Assembly: GCF_009870825.1 (NCBI RefSeq)
Contig: NZ_WTWY01000004.1
Span: 124,001 to 188,000, forward strand
Reading direction: 5' to 3'
From: Paenibacillus sp. USDA918EY
GTDB taxonomy: Bacteria; Bacillota; Bacilli; Paenibacillales; Paenibacillaceae
DNA: 64,000 bases
Under the pieces are notes generated by a model. The model made no database searches. It saw nothing but the letters and a program-made list of their open reading frames with translations, and was not told the origin of the DNA. Each line of letters begins with the position of its first letter. Within the stretch, counting starts at the first letter, position 1. Made by a program: the position numbers and the translations under genes. This document shows, piece by piece, positions 18,818 through 27,527 of the stretch.

Positions 18818-19894
18818 ATGAGCAATCAGCGCGTGCTTAAGCTGCGCGAAGCGATGCAGCAAAAAAATGTGGAGGCACTTTTCGTTACGAGTGCGATCAA
18901 CCGGCGTTATTTGACCGGATTTACAGGCTCCTCAGGCTATTGTTTGGTTACGATGAACGATGCTTACCTGCTGACCGACTTCCGTTACATGACTCAGGCG
19001 GCCGAGCAAACGAAGGATGTTCAGGTCGTCGAGCACAAGCAGCGGGTGATGGATACCGTTAAGGAACTGCTGGCCGCAGCAAACGTCAGCAAGCTTGCGT
19101 TCGAACAGGACGACGTATCGTTTGCCGCATACAGCGCATATGCCGAGCAGCTCAAACCAGCGGAACTGGTGCCGGTCTCCGGTCTGGTCGAACAGCTGCG
19201 CATCATCAAGGACGCCGAAGAGCTGAAAGTGATGCAGCGGGCCGCGGATCTTGCGGACGCAACGTTCGAGCATATCCTGGGTTTTGTTAAACCGGGCATG
19301 ACCGAACGCGAAGTCGATCTGGAGATGGAGTTTTTCATGCGGAAAAACGGCGCGACAAGCTCTTCGTTCGATACGATCGTCGCTTCGGGGGAACGCTCCG
19401 CGATGCCGCACGGCGTGGCGAGCCAGCGCGTGATCGCCGGCAACGAGCTGATTACGTTCGATTTCGGGGCGCTGCTCGACGGATATTGTTCCGACCTGAC
19501 CCGCACGATCGCGATCGGCAAGCCGGATCCGAAGCTGAAGGAAATATACGATATCGTGCTGGAAGCCCAGCTGCATGCGGTTGCGAACATCAAACCGGGC
19601 ATGACCGGACGCGAAGCCGACGCTCTGGCCCGCGACATCATCGCGAAATACGGCTACGGCGACCAATTCGGCCACAGCACGGGCCACGGACTCGGGATGG
19701 AAGTACATGAAAATCCGCGCTTGTCCAAGCTGAGCGACGATATTTTGAAGCCGGGCATGGTTGTTACCGTAGAGCCGGGCATCTATATTCCGGGTCTTGG
19801 CGGCGTGCGCATTGAAGACGATATTGTGATCACGGAAACGGGAAATGCTGTCTTGACGCATTCGTCGAAAGAATTTACCGTGTTACCGGTGTGA
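18818..19894 (+). CDS. yqhT: M24-family Xaa-Pro peptidase (YqhT)
   Basis: The 358-residue metallopeptidase has a creatinase-type N-terminal domain (about 1-125) and a pita-bread catalytic domain with all five dinuclear metal ligands: two aspartates (FDFGALLDGYCSDLTRT), the histidine of HSTGHGLGMEVHE, and two glutamates (TVEPGIYI, RIEDDIVI). It cleaves N-terminal residues next to proline. The ATG at 18818 is preferred because GAGGAGACGAGAACG precedes it; an in-frame GTG 24 bases upstream lacks such a site. Confidence 0.94.
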   Translation: MSNQRVLKLREAMQQKNVEALFVTSAINRRYLTGFTGSSGYCLVTMNDAYLLTDFRYMTQAAEQTKDVQVVEHKQRVMDTVKELLAAANVSKLAFEQDDVSFAAYSAYAEQLKPAELVPVSGLVEQLRIIKDAEELKVMQRAADLADATFEHILGFVKPGMTEREVDLEMEFFMRKNGATSSSFDTIVASGERSAMPHGVASQRVIAGNELITFDFGALLDGYCSDLTRTIAIGKPDPKLKEIYDIVLEAQLHAVANIKPGMTGREADALARDIIAKYGYGDQFGHSTGHGLGMEVHENPRLSKLSDDILKPGMVVTVEPGIYIPGLGGVRIEDDIVITETGNAVLTHSSKEFTVLPV

Positions 19895-19933
19895 TTGACG
19901 CAATATATATACTTAATTTTAGGAGGCATTTTT

Positions 19934-20491
19934 GTGATTTCAGTAAACGATTTTAAAACAGGACTTACGGTAGAAGTGGATGGCGATATTTTTACCGTTC
20001 TTGATTTCCAACACGTAAAACCAGGCAAAGGCGCGGCGTTCGTTCGCTCCAAACTTAAAAACCTGCGCAACGGCAACACGGTTGAGCGCACGTTCCGTGC
20101 AGGGGAAACCATCGGGCGCGCCATCATCGAAAACCGCGGCGTTTCCTACCTGTATGCCAGCGGCCAAGAGCATACGTTCATGGACAACGAGACTTACGAC
20201 CAATTCACCCTGAACAGCGATCAGCTGGAATGGGAACTGAACTTCCTGAAAGAAAACATGAACGTGAACATCGTCAGCTACCAGGGCGAAATTCTCGGAA
20301 TCAACCTTCCGACCAGCGTTGAGCTCAAGGTCGTTGAAACCGAGCCGGGCATCAAAGGCAACACGGCTACCGGCGCGACCAAGAACGCCAAGCTTGAAAC
20401 GGGTCTTAACGTGCAAGTACCGCTTTTCATCAACGAAGGCGATGTGCTTCTGATCGATACCCGCGAAGGCAAGTACATTTCCCGCGCGTAG
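19934..20491 (+). CDS. efp: Elongation factor P
   Basis: The 185-residue, three-domain factor relieves ribosome stalling at polyproline. The domain I loop carries K32 in [10 protein letters not shown], the residue that is 5-aminopentanol-modified in B. subtilis. The later domains show [15 protein letters not shown] and the C-terminal signature around [17 protein letters not shown]. The start is a GTG at 19934, eight bases after TAGGAGG. It follows the peptidase by 39 bases, a conserved linkage, and is closed by a terminator. Confidence 0.98.
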   Translation: MISVNDFKTGLTVEVDGDIFTVLDFQHVKPGKGAAFVRSKLKNLRNGNTVERTFRAGETIGRAIIENRGVSYLYASGQEHTFMDNETYDQFTLNSDQLEWELNFLKENMNVNIVSYQGEILGINLPTSVELKVVETEPGIKGNTATGATKNAKLETGLNVQVPLFINEGDVLLIDTREGKYISRA

Positions 20492-20527
20492 TTTTCGACA
20501 AAAAACGAGAAACGGTTTGTTATCGGG

Positions 20528-20558
20528 ATTCCCCTCACGATCGGTGAGGGGGATTTTT
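20528..20558 (+). terminator. Terminator after efp
   Basis: TCCCCCTCACC-type stem: ATTCCCCTCAC / GTGAGGGGGAT around the loop GATCG, followed by TTTTTA. Confidence 0.88.
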
Positions 20559-20750
20559 ATATATGCGGCGGGGCAAAAAAAGTCTACCTCCCGGTGGACT
20601 TTCGTATTATACTAGGTTAAAGCGTAAAAAGACATTTGCATAATTCGGGATTTTGCAAAATTCGACTCCGGCCGCCAAGACGCGGAATGTTTGGAAGACC
20701 AGGTTCGGATGGAAGCAGAATCCTCATACGAAGTGGGGAGTGAATCGAAG

Positions 20751-22004
20751 TTGTCACTGTACGTCATGAAATTCGGGGGCAGCTCCGTAGGGGATACGGA
20801 GCGCATGAAGCGCGTAGCCAAACGGATCGTCGAAAAGCAGGATGAAGGGCATCAATGCGTCGTGGTCGTTTCGGCGATGGGGGATACGACGGACGATCTC
20901 ATCGACCAGGCGAAGCTGCTGAATTCGAACCCTCCGGCACGCGAAATGGATATGCTGATGACGACCGGGGAGCAGATTTCCATCGCGTTGTTGTCGATGG
21001 CCATTCACGGGCTGGGACGTCAAGCCGTTTCCCTGACCGGATGGCAGGCCGGCTTCCGGACCGAACCCGTGCACGGCAAAGCACGGATTACCGACATTTC
21101 GCCGGAACGCGTTTTGTCCGCCCTCAGCGACAATCAAATCGTCATCGTCGCCGGCTTTCAAGGAATGACGGTAGACGGGGAAATTACGACGCTGGGCCGG
21201 GGTGGATCCGATACGACAGCAGTAGCGCTTGCGGCGGCGATCAACGCCGACGTGTGCGAAATCTACACGGATGTCGACGGCATTTATTCGACGGATCCGC
21301 GGATGGTGAAAAACGCGCGCAAGCTTGCGGAGATTTCATACGATGAAATGCTGGAGCTTGCCAATTTGGGGGCGGCTGTCCTGCATCCGCGGGCGGTGGA
21401 ATACGCTAAGCATCACAACGTGCAGCTGGTGGTCAGATCCAGCTTTAACTATAACGAGGGCACAGTGGTTAAGGAGGAAACAAGCGTGGAACAGGGAGTA
21501 GTAGTGAGCGGCATCGCTTTTGACAAAAATGTGGTGAGAATCAGCATTCTCGGCGTAGAGGACGTGCCGGGCGTGCTGGCGCATGTGTTCGGCGCGCTTG
21601 CCGAAGCCCAGATCAACGTCGACATTATCGTTCAAAGCGGCGTACAGGACGGCAAGGCGGATTTCTCCTTCACGACGTCGCTCGCCGAATGCGATCTGGC
21701 GCTGGACGTCATTCACGGCCTCAAATCGAAACTGCCGTACCGCGACGTCACTTCCGAACGCGACCTGGTGAAAGTATCGATCGTCGGCGCCGGGATGATC
21801 AGCCATCCGGGCGTTGCCGCGCAAATGTTCGACGTCATATCGAAGCAAGGCGTCAGCATCAAGATGGTCAGCACATCGGAAATCAAAACGTCCTGCGTCA
21901 TCGAAAACGGCAATCTGGAGCAAGTGGTTCGCGCGCTTCATACGGCTTACAATCTCGATACCGATGCGCAGGTGTTCGTCGGGGGACCGCAGGTAAGACG
22001 CTAG
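20751..22004 (+). CDS. lysC: Aspartokinase (alpha and in-frame beta product)
   Basis: The 417-residue enzyme phosphorylates aspartate, the first step to lysine, diaminopimelate, methionine and threonine. The kinase signature MKFGGSSVGDTERM opens the protein; VVVSAMGDTTDDLI and TLGRGGSDTTAVALA follow. Two ACT domains occupy the last 150 residues (ILGVEDVPGVLAHVF, IVGAGMISHPGVAAQMF), with KMVSTSEIKTSCVI in the second. The TTG at 20751 stands 8 bases after GTGGGGAG; upstream in-frame codons lack a site. Which of the three Bacillus paralogues it matches cannot be settled here. The site is not present between efp and yqhV in B. subtilis. Confidence 0.93.
   Translation: MSLYVMKFGGSSVGDTERMKRVAKRIVEKQDEGHQCVVVVSAMGDTTDDLIDQAKLLNSNPPAREMDMLMTTGEQISIALLSMAIHGLGRQAVSLTGWQAGFRTEPVHGKARITDISPERVLSALSDNQIVIVAGFQGMTVDGEITTLGRGGSDTTAVALAAAINADVCEIYTDVDGIYSTDPRMVKNARKLAEISYDEMLELANLGAAVLHPRAVEYAKHHNVQLVVRSSFNYNEGTVVKEETSVEQGVVVSGIAFDKNVVRISILGVEDVPGVLAHVFGALAEAQINVDIIVQSGVQDGKADFSFTTSLAECDLALDVIHGLKSKLPYRDVTSERDLVKVSIVGAGMISHPGVAAQMFDVISKQGVSIKMVSTSEIKTSCVIENGNLEQVVRALHTAYNLDTDAQVFVGGPQVRR
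21471..21488 (+). promoter_or_regulatory. Internal ribosome binding site and start for an aspartokinase beta subunit
   Basis: AAGGAGG (21471-21477) followed after 8 bases by an in-frame GTG (21486) sits inside the aspartokinase gene. Initiation here would give a 172-residue protein containing only the ACT regulatory domains, as established for B. subtilis aspartokinase II, whose beta subunit arises from an internal start. Confidence 0.75.
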
Positions 22005-22036
22005 CATTTTTACACCGCATATTATAATAATGTAAA

Positions 22037-22070
22037 GAAAAGGCCTGAAGCTTACGCTTCAGGCCTTTTC
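22037..22070 (+). terminator. Terminator after the aspartokinase gene
   Basis: AAAAGGCCTGAAGC / GCTTCAGGCCTTTT is a perfect stem with a four-base loop and T tail; the A tract also allows use from the other strand. Confidence 0.9.
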
Positions 22071-22115
22071 GCATGTTTGGTTCGTTTTCCCGGGTCAGGC
22101 GGGACGCCATAGGGG

Positions 22116-22832
22116 TCAGTAGAGCGGCACCAGGATGAAATCCTGTTTGGCGATGGGGACAACAGGCACCGTGTCGATCCCGGTACAGTACTCCACATCA
22201 TGGGCGTACCCCAGCTTGACCAGCTGTTTGGCCGACGCCCCCTCCATGACGGTCTTGTACAGATTGCCGCGGCATTGCCTGTAGGCGAGCTTCATAGCAA
22301 ATCCCAGATCGTTCAGCCGCAAAGGCTGATCCAGCATGGATTCCATCGCATCGATGATCATGCCGGCGCATAGGCCGTCTTCCAGCGAAAATTCGTTCCG
22401 GCAGCCCGCGCATAACAGAATGACGTCCCGTTCAAAAGACGCCAGCGCCGAGGCGACCGCCGTGCCGTTCATAAACGAAGCGGCAAGGAGCTTGGCAGCC
22501 CGCTGCGATTTGAGAAGCCCCCTTGTTCCGTTGGAGGTCGTCAGCACGACAAGCTTGCCCGCAATTTCATCCGTCATGTAATCATGGGGGGAGTTTCCTG
22601 CTTGAAAACCGGGAATTTTCTTGTAGTAGCGTTCACCGCCGACAAAGGTATGTTCGCTTCGCTTACTCTGGGCTTGGGGGACGGTTTCTACGGGAAGCAG
22701 GCCGCAAGCGCCCTGGGCTAACGCCGTGATCATCGTGCTCGTCGCACGCAGCACGTCGATGACGGCGGCGCTTTTCTGTATAAAATCCTCCGATCTGATA
22801 TCGTCCACATTGGAAATCACATCCACCCGCAT
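22116..22832 (-). CDS. ComB-family 2-phosphosulfolactate phosphatase
   Basis: The 238-residue protein has the ComB family pattern: AAVIDVLRATSTMITALAQGA near the N-terminus, HTFVGGERYYKKIPGFQAGNSP, then VVLTTSNGTRGL and LLCAGCRNEFSLEDGLCAG. ComB hydrolyses phosphosulfolactate to sulfolactate, which in archaea leads to coenzyme M and in Bacillus spores to 3-sulfolactate. The ATG at 22832 is preceded by AAGGAGG; a longer open frame upstream is not translated in a convincing way. It is monocistronic and opposed to its neighbours, an insertion relative to the B. subtilis efp-yqhV order. Confidence 0.88.
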   Translation of the reverse strand: MRVDVISNVDDIRSEDFIQKSAAVIDVLRATSTMITALAQGACGLLPVETVPQAQSKRSEHTFVGGERYYKKIPGFQAGNSPHDYMTDEIAGKLVVLTTSNGTRGLLKSQRAAKLLAASFMNGTAVASALASFERDVILLCAGCRNEFSLEDGLCAGMIIDAMESMLDQPLRLNDLGFAMKLAYRQCRGNLYKTVMEGASAKQLVKLGYAHDVEYCTGIDTVPVVPIAKQDFILVPLY

Positions 22833-23039
22833 GGGTAAAATCCTCCTTAAGCCCTTCACTTTATGTGCGCAATTCTCTATCAGCATGGGGATCCGGCAGA
22901 GAATTGTAACTTTAAAGCTAATATATGCAGGAGGCATGGAAATGTTCCGAACGGTTTCCTCGTAAAAGATAACTAAAAAAAGAGAGTGCGGCATATCCAT
23001 ATAAAAGATGAACATTTCTATCGAAGGAGGTTTTTTGGA

Positions 23040-23303
23040 TTGGACAAGTTCGTGTTAAGTATGGCTACGCTGCGCATGATTTCCGGCGGCATCGAAATTG
23101 CCGCGGCCTTGGTCATGCTGAGGCTCGCTCAAATCGACAAAGCGCTGGCGGTCAATTCGCTCCTGGCCCTCGTAGGACCGACCGTGCTTATTTTAACGAC
23201 GTCCATCGGGTTGATCGGGATGGCCGACAAGCTCTCGTGGGGAAAGATCGTCTGGGTCTTCGTCGGGGTATCCTGTCTCTTAATCGGAATTTTAAAAAAA
23301 TGA
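23040..23303 (+). CDS. yqhV: YqhV-family (DUF2619) membrane protein
   Basis: The 87-residue protein has three hydrophobic segments (MATLRMISGGIEIAAALVML, VNSLLALVGPTVLILTTSIGLIG, IVWVFVGVSCLLIGIL) matching YqhV. Function is unknown, but it is conserved directly upstream of spoIIIAA in spore formers, as here. The start is a TTG at 23040, nine bases after AAGGAGG; the longer frame from 22986 has no binding site. Confidence 0.88.
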   Translation: MDKFVLSMATLRMISGGIEIAAALVMLRLAQIDKALAVNSLLALVGPTVLILTTSIGLIGMADKLSWGKIVWVFVGVSCLLIGILKK

Positions 23304-23407
23304 TAGATTCGGCCGGCATAATTTTGAAGTACAAGCATAAACATGTGGTATAAAAACATCTACTAGTCTATAAACGAAACAATCCGACGACTTAAGAGAA
23401 GGACAGC

Positions 23408-24415
23408 TTGGGGGGTGGTCGTATTACGAATCCAAACTGGCTAGAACTGTTTCCCGACCGGATCAGGTCCATTTTGCTTGAATTGCCCCGGGAACTCCTC
23501 GGAAGGCTGGAAGAAATACGCATCCGTGAAGGCAGGCCGCTGGAAGTGAATGAATCGGGAGGGCACCGCTTCGTCACCGGGTTAGGACAGCTCACCTTGG
23601 ACGAGGACAAGGCGTACAGGCCCAGCCGCGACGACAGCCGCAGGTTTCTCGATCTGATCAGCAACCATTCCTTGTACACCCTGGAAGAAGAGCTGAGGAA
23701 AGGATTCATTACAGTTCCGGGTGGACATCGCATCGGGCTTGCCGGCAGAACCGTGTTATCCGGAGGAAAGGTGGAGCATATCCGGGACATCAGCGGATTC
23801 AACGTCCGGATCGCCCGGGAGGTGCCCGGGGCTGCGAGCGCCGTCCTGCCGTACCTGTACGATGAAAGGGAACGAAGAATGAAACATGCGCTGATCCTTT
23901 CCCCGCCGCAGCACGGCAAAACGACGCTTCTTAGGGATTTGGCCAGGCAAATCAGCTCCGGCTGCTTCGGATCTCCCCCCGTGAAAACCACGGGCATGAA
24001 GGTAGGCATCATCGACGAGCGTTCGGAAATTGCCGGCAGCCTGGCCGGCGTGCCAAGTTTCGACGTCGGGCCGCGAACGGACGTCATGGATGCTTGCCCG
24101 AAAGCCGAAGGCATGATGATGATGATCCGGTCGATGTCGCCGGATGTTCTCATCGTGGACGAGATCGGCAGGGAAGAAGATGCGGAGGCTGTGACCGAGG
24201 CGCTGCATGCCGGCATATCCGTCATCGCATCGGCCCACGGCAGCGGCCCGGAGGAACTTCAGAACCGCCCGGCGATGAAGCGGCTCATGGACAACCGGAT
24301 GTTCGAAATCTACGTTTTGCTGCACCGCAGCCGCGGCAAAACCGCCTTCCGGCTCATGGACCGCCAGATGCGCATCCTGCAGCTTCACGCAAAGGGGGAA
24401 GCGCATCATGCTTAA
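23408..24415 (+). CDS. spoIIIAA: Stage III sporulation ATPase SpoIIIAA
   Basis: The 335-residue secretion-type ATPase belongs to the SpoIIIA-SpoIIQ channel that joins mother cell and forespore. The P-loop is SPPQHGKTTLLRD, Walker B-like VLIVDEIGREED, and the conserved FNVRIAREVPG and GIIDERSEIAG precede and follow. The TTG at 23408 stands after AGAAGGA; no ATG lies near. It is the first gene of the eight-gene spoIIIA operon, normally read by sigma-E in the mother cell, and overlaps spoIIIAB by 8 bases. Confidence 0.95.
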   Translation: MGGGRITNPNWLELFPDRIRSILLELPRELLGRLEEIRIREGRPLEVNESGGHRFVTGLGQLTLDEDKAYRPSRDDSRRFLDLISNHSLYTLEEELRKGFITVPGGHRIGLAGRTVLSGGKVEHIRDISGFNVRIAREVPGAASAVLPYLYDERERRMKHALILSPPQHGKTTLLRDLARQISSGCFGSPPVKTTGMKVGIIDERSEIAGSLAGVPSFDVGPRTDVMDACPKAEGMMMMIRSMSPDVLIVDEIGREEDAEAVTEALHAGISVIASAHGSGPEELQNRPAMKRLMDNRMFEIYVLLHRSRGKTAFRLMDRQMRILQLHAKGEAHHA

Positions 24416-24926
24416 GCTTTTCGGGGCGGTGCTCATCCTGCTCTCCGGCACGCTGGCCGGCTTCCACCAGGCGGCACGGTTTGCGGCAAGGCCGAAGCAA
24501 ATCCGCGAGCTCATCCTGGCGATGCAGAGGCTCGAAACCGAAATCTCTTACGGTTTTACGCCGCTTCCGGATGCCTTCCGCAGATTGGCCGAACAGCTCG
24601 GGGAACCGCTGCGGAGCATCTTCAAAACCGCGGCGAACCATATGGCGTCGGGAAACGGGATGACGGCGCAGGAAAGCATCCAGCGCTCCATAAGCGACAA
24701 CTGGAAGCGGACCGCGATGAAAACGCCGGAACGGGACATTCTCCATCAGCTCAGCTTTACGCTAGGGACAAGCGACAGGCAGGACCAAATCAAGCACATT
24801 GCCTTGGCGGCCCAGCAGCTAAAGCATGAAGAAGCATTGGCAAGGGACGAGCAGGCCAAATACGAAAAGATCAGCAGAAGTCTCGGGCTATTGATTGGAG
24901 CATTGATCGTCATTTTGATCTTTTAG
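24408..24926 (+). CDS. spoIIIAB: Stage III sporulation protein SpoIIIAB
   Basis: The 172-residue membrane protein has an N-terminal helix (LFGAVLILLSGTLAGFHQA), a GspF-like soluble domain (QIRELILAMQRLETEISYGFTPLPDAFRRLA) and a C-terminal helix. It is thought to be the platform partner of SpoIIIAA in the feeding-tube complex. Overlap with spoIIIAA implies coupled translation. Confidence 0.95.
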   Translation: MLKLFGAVLILLSGTLAGFHQAARFAARPKQIRELILAMQRLETEISYGFTPLPDAFRRLAEQLGEPLRSIFKTAANHMASGNGMTAQESIQRSISDNWKRTAMKTPERDILHQLSFTLGTSDRQDQIKHIALAAQQLKHEEALARDEQAKYEKISRSLGLLIGALIVILIF

Positions 24927-24940
24927 CGAGGTGCCAGGGA

Positions 24941-25144
24941 ATGAACTTTGAAGTGAACGCAATTTTCCAGATTGCGGGAATCGGCATCATCATTGCGATG
25001 ATTCACACGGTGCTCAAGCAAATGGGAAAAGAGGATATGGCTCATTGGGTGACGGTCATCGGCTTTGTCGTGGTGCTGTTCATGGTCGTCCGGCTGCTCG
25101 ATAACCTGCTGCAGGAGATCAAAACCATTTTTCTGTTCCATTAG
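24941..25144 (+). CDS. spoIIIAC: Stage III sporulation protein SpoIIIAC
   Basis: The 67-residue two-helix membrane protein (IFQIAGIGIIIAMIHTVLKQ, WVTVIGFVVVLFMVVRLLDNL) has the normal length and sequence of SpoIIIAC. GAGGTGCCAGGG precedes the ATG. It lies between spoIIIAB and spoIIIAD in the standard order. Confidence 0.95.
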   Translation: MNFEVNAIFQIAGIGIIIAMIHTVLKQMGKEDMAHWVTVIGFVVVLFMVVRLLDNLLQEIKTIFLFH

Positions 25145-25153
25145 GGGTTGCTT

Positions 25154-25543
25154 ATGGAAATCATACAGGTGGTGGGTCTTGGACTCATAGCTACAATTCT
25201 GATCCTGATCGTTAAAGAGCAAAAGCCGATGTTCGCTTTTCTGCTGGCCGCCGCGACCGGCGTGCTGATCTTCATGTTCCTGATGGGTAAAATCAGCACC
25301 GTCGTCATGGAGCTGGAGCGGATGGCCAAATCCTCCGGCGTGGAACTGATCTATCTGAAAACGATCCTGAAAATCATCGGCATCGCCTATATCGCCGAAT
25401 TCGGGGCGCAGGTCGTACGGGACGCGGGGCAGGAGAATATCGCCTCAAAAATCGAACTGGCAGGCAAAATGCTGATCATGGTGCTTTCAGTGCCGATCAT
25501 CGGCATCATCATCGAAACCGTGCTGAAATTGCTGCCTTCGTAG
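25154..25543 (+). CDS. spoIIIAD: Stage III sporulation protein SpoIIIAD
   Basis: The 129-residue membrane protein has four helices and the family pattern IIQVVGLGLIATILILIVKEQKPMFA near its N-terminus and YIAEFGAQVVRDAGQENIASK in the middle. It is a paralogue-like partner of SpoIIIAC in the channel. The ATG at 25154 follows TAGGGGTTGCTT; an in-frame TTG two codons earlier is less likely. Confidence 0.95.
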   Translation: MEIIQVVGLGLIATILILIVKEQKPMFAFLLAAATGVLIFMFLMGKISTVVMELERMAKSSGVELIYLKTILKIIGIAYIAEFGAQVVRDAGQENIASKIELAGKMLIMVLSVPIIGIIIETVLKLLPS

Positions 25544-25561
25544 AAGAAAGTGGGAATACCC

Positions 25562-26749
25562 ATGCTTTTAAACCAGCGGCGGGATAAACGGCATTTGATC
25601 ATCTTTTTCATATTGTTTTTGCTGGTGGGCACGACCCGGGTTTTCGCCGCTTCTCCGGCCGACGAGTGGGTCAAGCAGCAGGCGGAATCGCTTCCGAAGG
25701 ACCAGGTCGAATCTTACTGGGAAAGCCTGATGAAGGATTACGGCGGTTTTTTCCCGGATCAGAAAGTGCCTTCCTTTATGGATATACTGCTTCCCGGAGG
25801 AGAAAGCTTCAGCGTTAAAAGCGTTTTGGCGGCGCTCGGCGCCTTCATGTGGCATGAGGTGCTTTACAACGGGAAGCTGCTCGTATCCATCGTCATGTTA
25901 AGCATCATGAGCATGATTCTGGAGACGCTGCAATCGGCATTCGAACGAAAAACGGTCAGCAAGGTGGCCTACGCCTTGTGCTACATGGTAATCATCGTCC
26001 TGGCGATCAACAGCTTCAACGTCGCGATCGGTTACGCCAAGGAAGCGATCGACCGCATGATCGATTTTATGATGGCCATGGTGCCGCTGCTGTTCGCTCT
26101 TCTCGCATCGATGGGGAACGTCGTTACAGTCTCGGTCACGCATCCGCTCATCATTTTTATGATCAACACCGTCGGAACGCTCATTCACACGCTTATCTTT
26201 CCGCTCCTTTTCTTTTCGGCGGTGCTTCACCTGGTCAGCTCCCTTTCCGACAAATACAAGCTGACGCAGCTGGCCAATCTGCTTCGCAACATCAGCGTGG
26301 GGTTTTTGGGGGTGCTGCTCACGATCTTTTTGGGCGTCATTTCGGTTCAGGGCATCACCAGCTCAGTCACGGACGGAGTCACGATCCGCGCCGCCAAATA
26401 CGTATCCGGCAGCTTCATCCCGGTGGTAGGGAAAATGTTCGCCGACGCCACCGACACCGTCATCTCGGCGTCGCTGCTCATCAAAAACTCCATCGGCCTG
26501 GTCGGCGTCATCATCATCCTGTTCCTATGCGCCTTTCCGGCGATCAAAATATTGGTGCTCGCTTTGATCTACAACGTTTCCGCCGCCGTCATGCAGCCGC
26601 TGGGAGAATCGCCGATCACCACCTGCCTCGAAACGATCGGAAAAAGCATGCTGTACGTTTTTGCCGCGCTGGCGGTGGTCGGGCTGATGTTTTTCCTCGC
26701 GATCACGATCATGCTTACGGCGGGGAATGTCACCGTCATGATGAGGTAA
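25562..26749 (+). CDS. spoIIIAE: Stage III sporulation protein SpoIIIAE
   Basis: The product is about 395 residues with a cleavable signal (LIIFFILFLLVGTTRVFA), an extracellular segment with WVKQQAESLPKDQVESYWESL, and seven or more membrane helices. It is the largest membrane component of the feeding-tube channel. The ATG at 25562 is preferred; a GTG at 25550 is also in frame and the binding site (AGAAGAAAGTGGG) does not separate them well. Confidence 0.94.
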   Translation: MLLNQRRDKRHLIIFFILFLLVGTTRVFAASPADEWVKQQAESLPKDQVESYWESLMKDYGGFFPDQKVPSFMDILLPGGESFSVKSVLAALGAFMWHEVLYNGKLLVSIVMLSIMSMILETLQSAFERKTVSKVAYALCYMVIIVLAINSFNVAIGYAKEAIDRMIDFMMAMVPLLFALLASMGNVVTVSVTHPLIIFMINTVGTLIHTLIFPLLFFSAVLHLVSSLSDKYKLTQLANLLRNISVGFLGVLLTIFLGVISVQGITSSVTDGVTIRAAKYVSGSFIPVVGKMFADATDTVISASLLIKNSIGLVGVIIILFLCAFPAIKILVLALIYNVSAAVMQPLGESPITTCLETIGKSMLYVFAALAVVGLMFFLAITIMLTAGNVTVMMR

Positions 26750-26764
26750 GGAAGGAGGCGTAAG

Positions 26765-27502
26765 ATGGCCTGGCTGAGCAGTTGGCTGAAGGAAGTTATT
26801 ATGGTGGTGCTGCTGGCCTCCTTCGTGGATCTCATCCTTCCGAGCCGCTCCATGGAGCGTTACGTGAAGCTGGTATTGAGCCTGTTGATTCTGCTCACGC
26901 TGCTTGGGCCGCTGATCAAAATATTGACGGATGCGGCCGAAGTCAAAATCGCGGCAGCGTTCAACGCCATGGACCAGACGTACGAAGCCGGAGGGAAGGG
27001 CAGCCTGCAGCAAATCATGAACGAAGCGAAACAGCTGCAAACCCGGCAGCAAAAGCAGTCCCTCGAATGGGCTGCCCGCGAAGTCGCCGCGCAAATGAAA
27101 GACCAGATCCGCAAGGAGAGCGGCGAACGGGCCGAAGTGGCGGTGGTCCTGGCGATGCCCGAGGGCATGGGCGGGGATGCAAAGTCGGAGCAGCCTTACA
27201 TTAAAGGCGTGACGGTTACGCTGAAGGCGAAGGAAGAGGCGCCTAAGCAAGAAGCCGAAAATCCGCTGTCGTCCGGCGAAATCAGGATCGAACCGGTAAT
27301 GCCCGTTCAAGTCGACGTCGGCGGTGGTCCAGCTAAGGGACAGCCGAACGCTGACGAAGACCCGGACAACGCAGGCGCCAAAGCAAGCGGCAGCGGGGCG
27401 GACAAAGCCGAAGCCATCAGGAAAATGCTCGGAGCCGAATGGGGGATCGAGCCGGATATCGTGGTCGTCCGGGACGGCGCGTCCGAAAATCTGAAGCTAT
27501 GA
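26765..27502 (+). CDS. spoIIIAF: Stage III sporulation protein SpoIIIAF
   Basis: The 245-residue protein has two N-terminal helices (EVIMVVLLASFVDLILPS and YVKLVLSLLILLTLLGPLIKIL) and a soluble ring-building-motif-like C-terminal domain ending in RKMLGAEWGIEPDIVVVRDG. AAGGAGG lies 6 bases before the ATG. A Q/K-rich and a G/A/D-rich linker lengthen it slightly over B. subtilis SpoIIIAF (about 206 residues). Confidence 0.93.
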   Translation: MAWLSSWLKEVIMVVLLASFVDLILPSRSMERYVKLVLSLLILLTLLGPLIKILTDAAEVKIAAAFNAMDQTYEAGGKGSLQQIMNEAKQLQTRQQKQSLEWAAREVAAQMKDQIRKESGERAEVAVVLAMPEGMGGDAKSEQPYIKGVTVTLKAKEEAPKQEAENPLSSGEIRIEPVMPVQVDVGGGPAKGQPNADEDPDNAGAKASGSGADKAEAIRKMLGAEWGIEPDIVVVRDGASENLKL

Positions 27503-27527
27503 AACGAGATAAAAGAGGTGAACAAAA

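Noticed and set aside
20590..20750. A lysine riboswitch before the aspartokinase gene
   Set aside because: Only one short hairpin (AAGTCTACC / GGTGGACTT) is present; the leader is too short and lacks the conserved lysine-aptamer elements.
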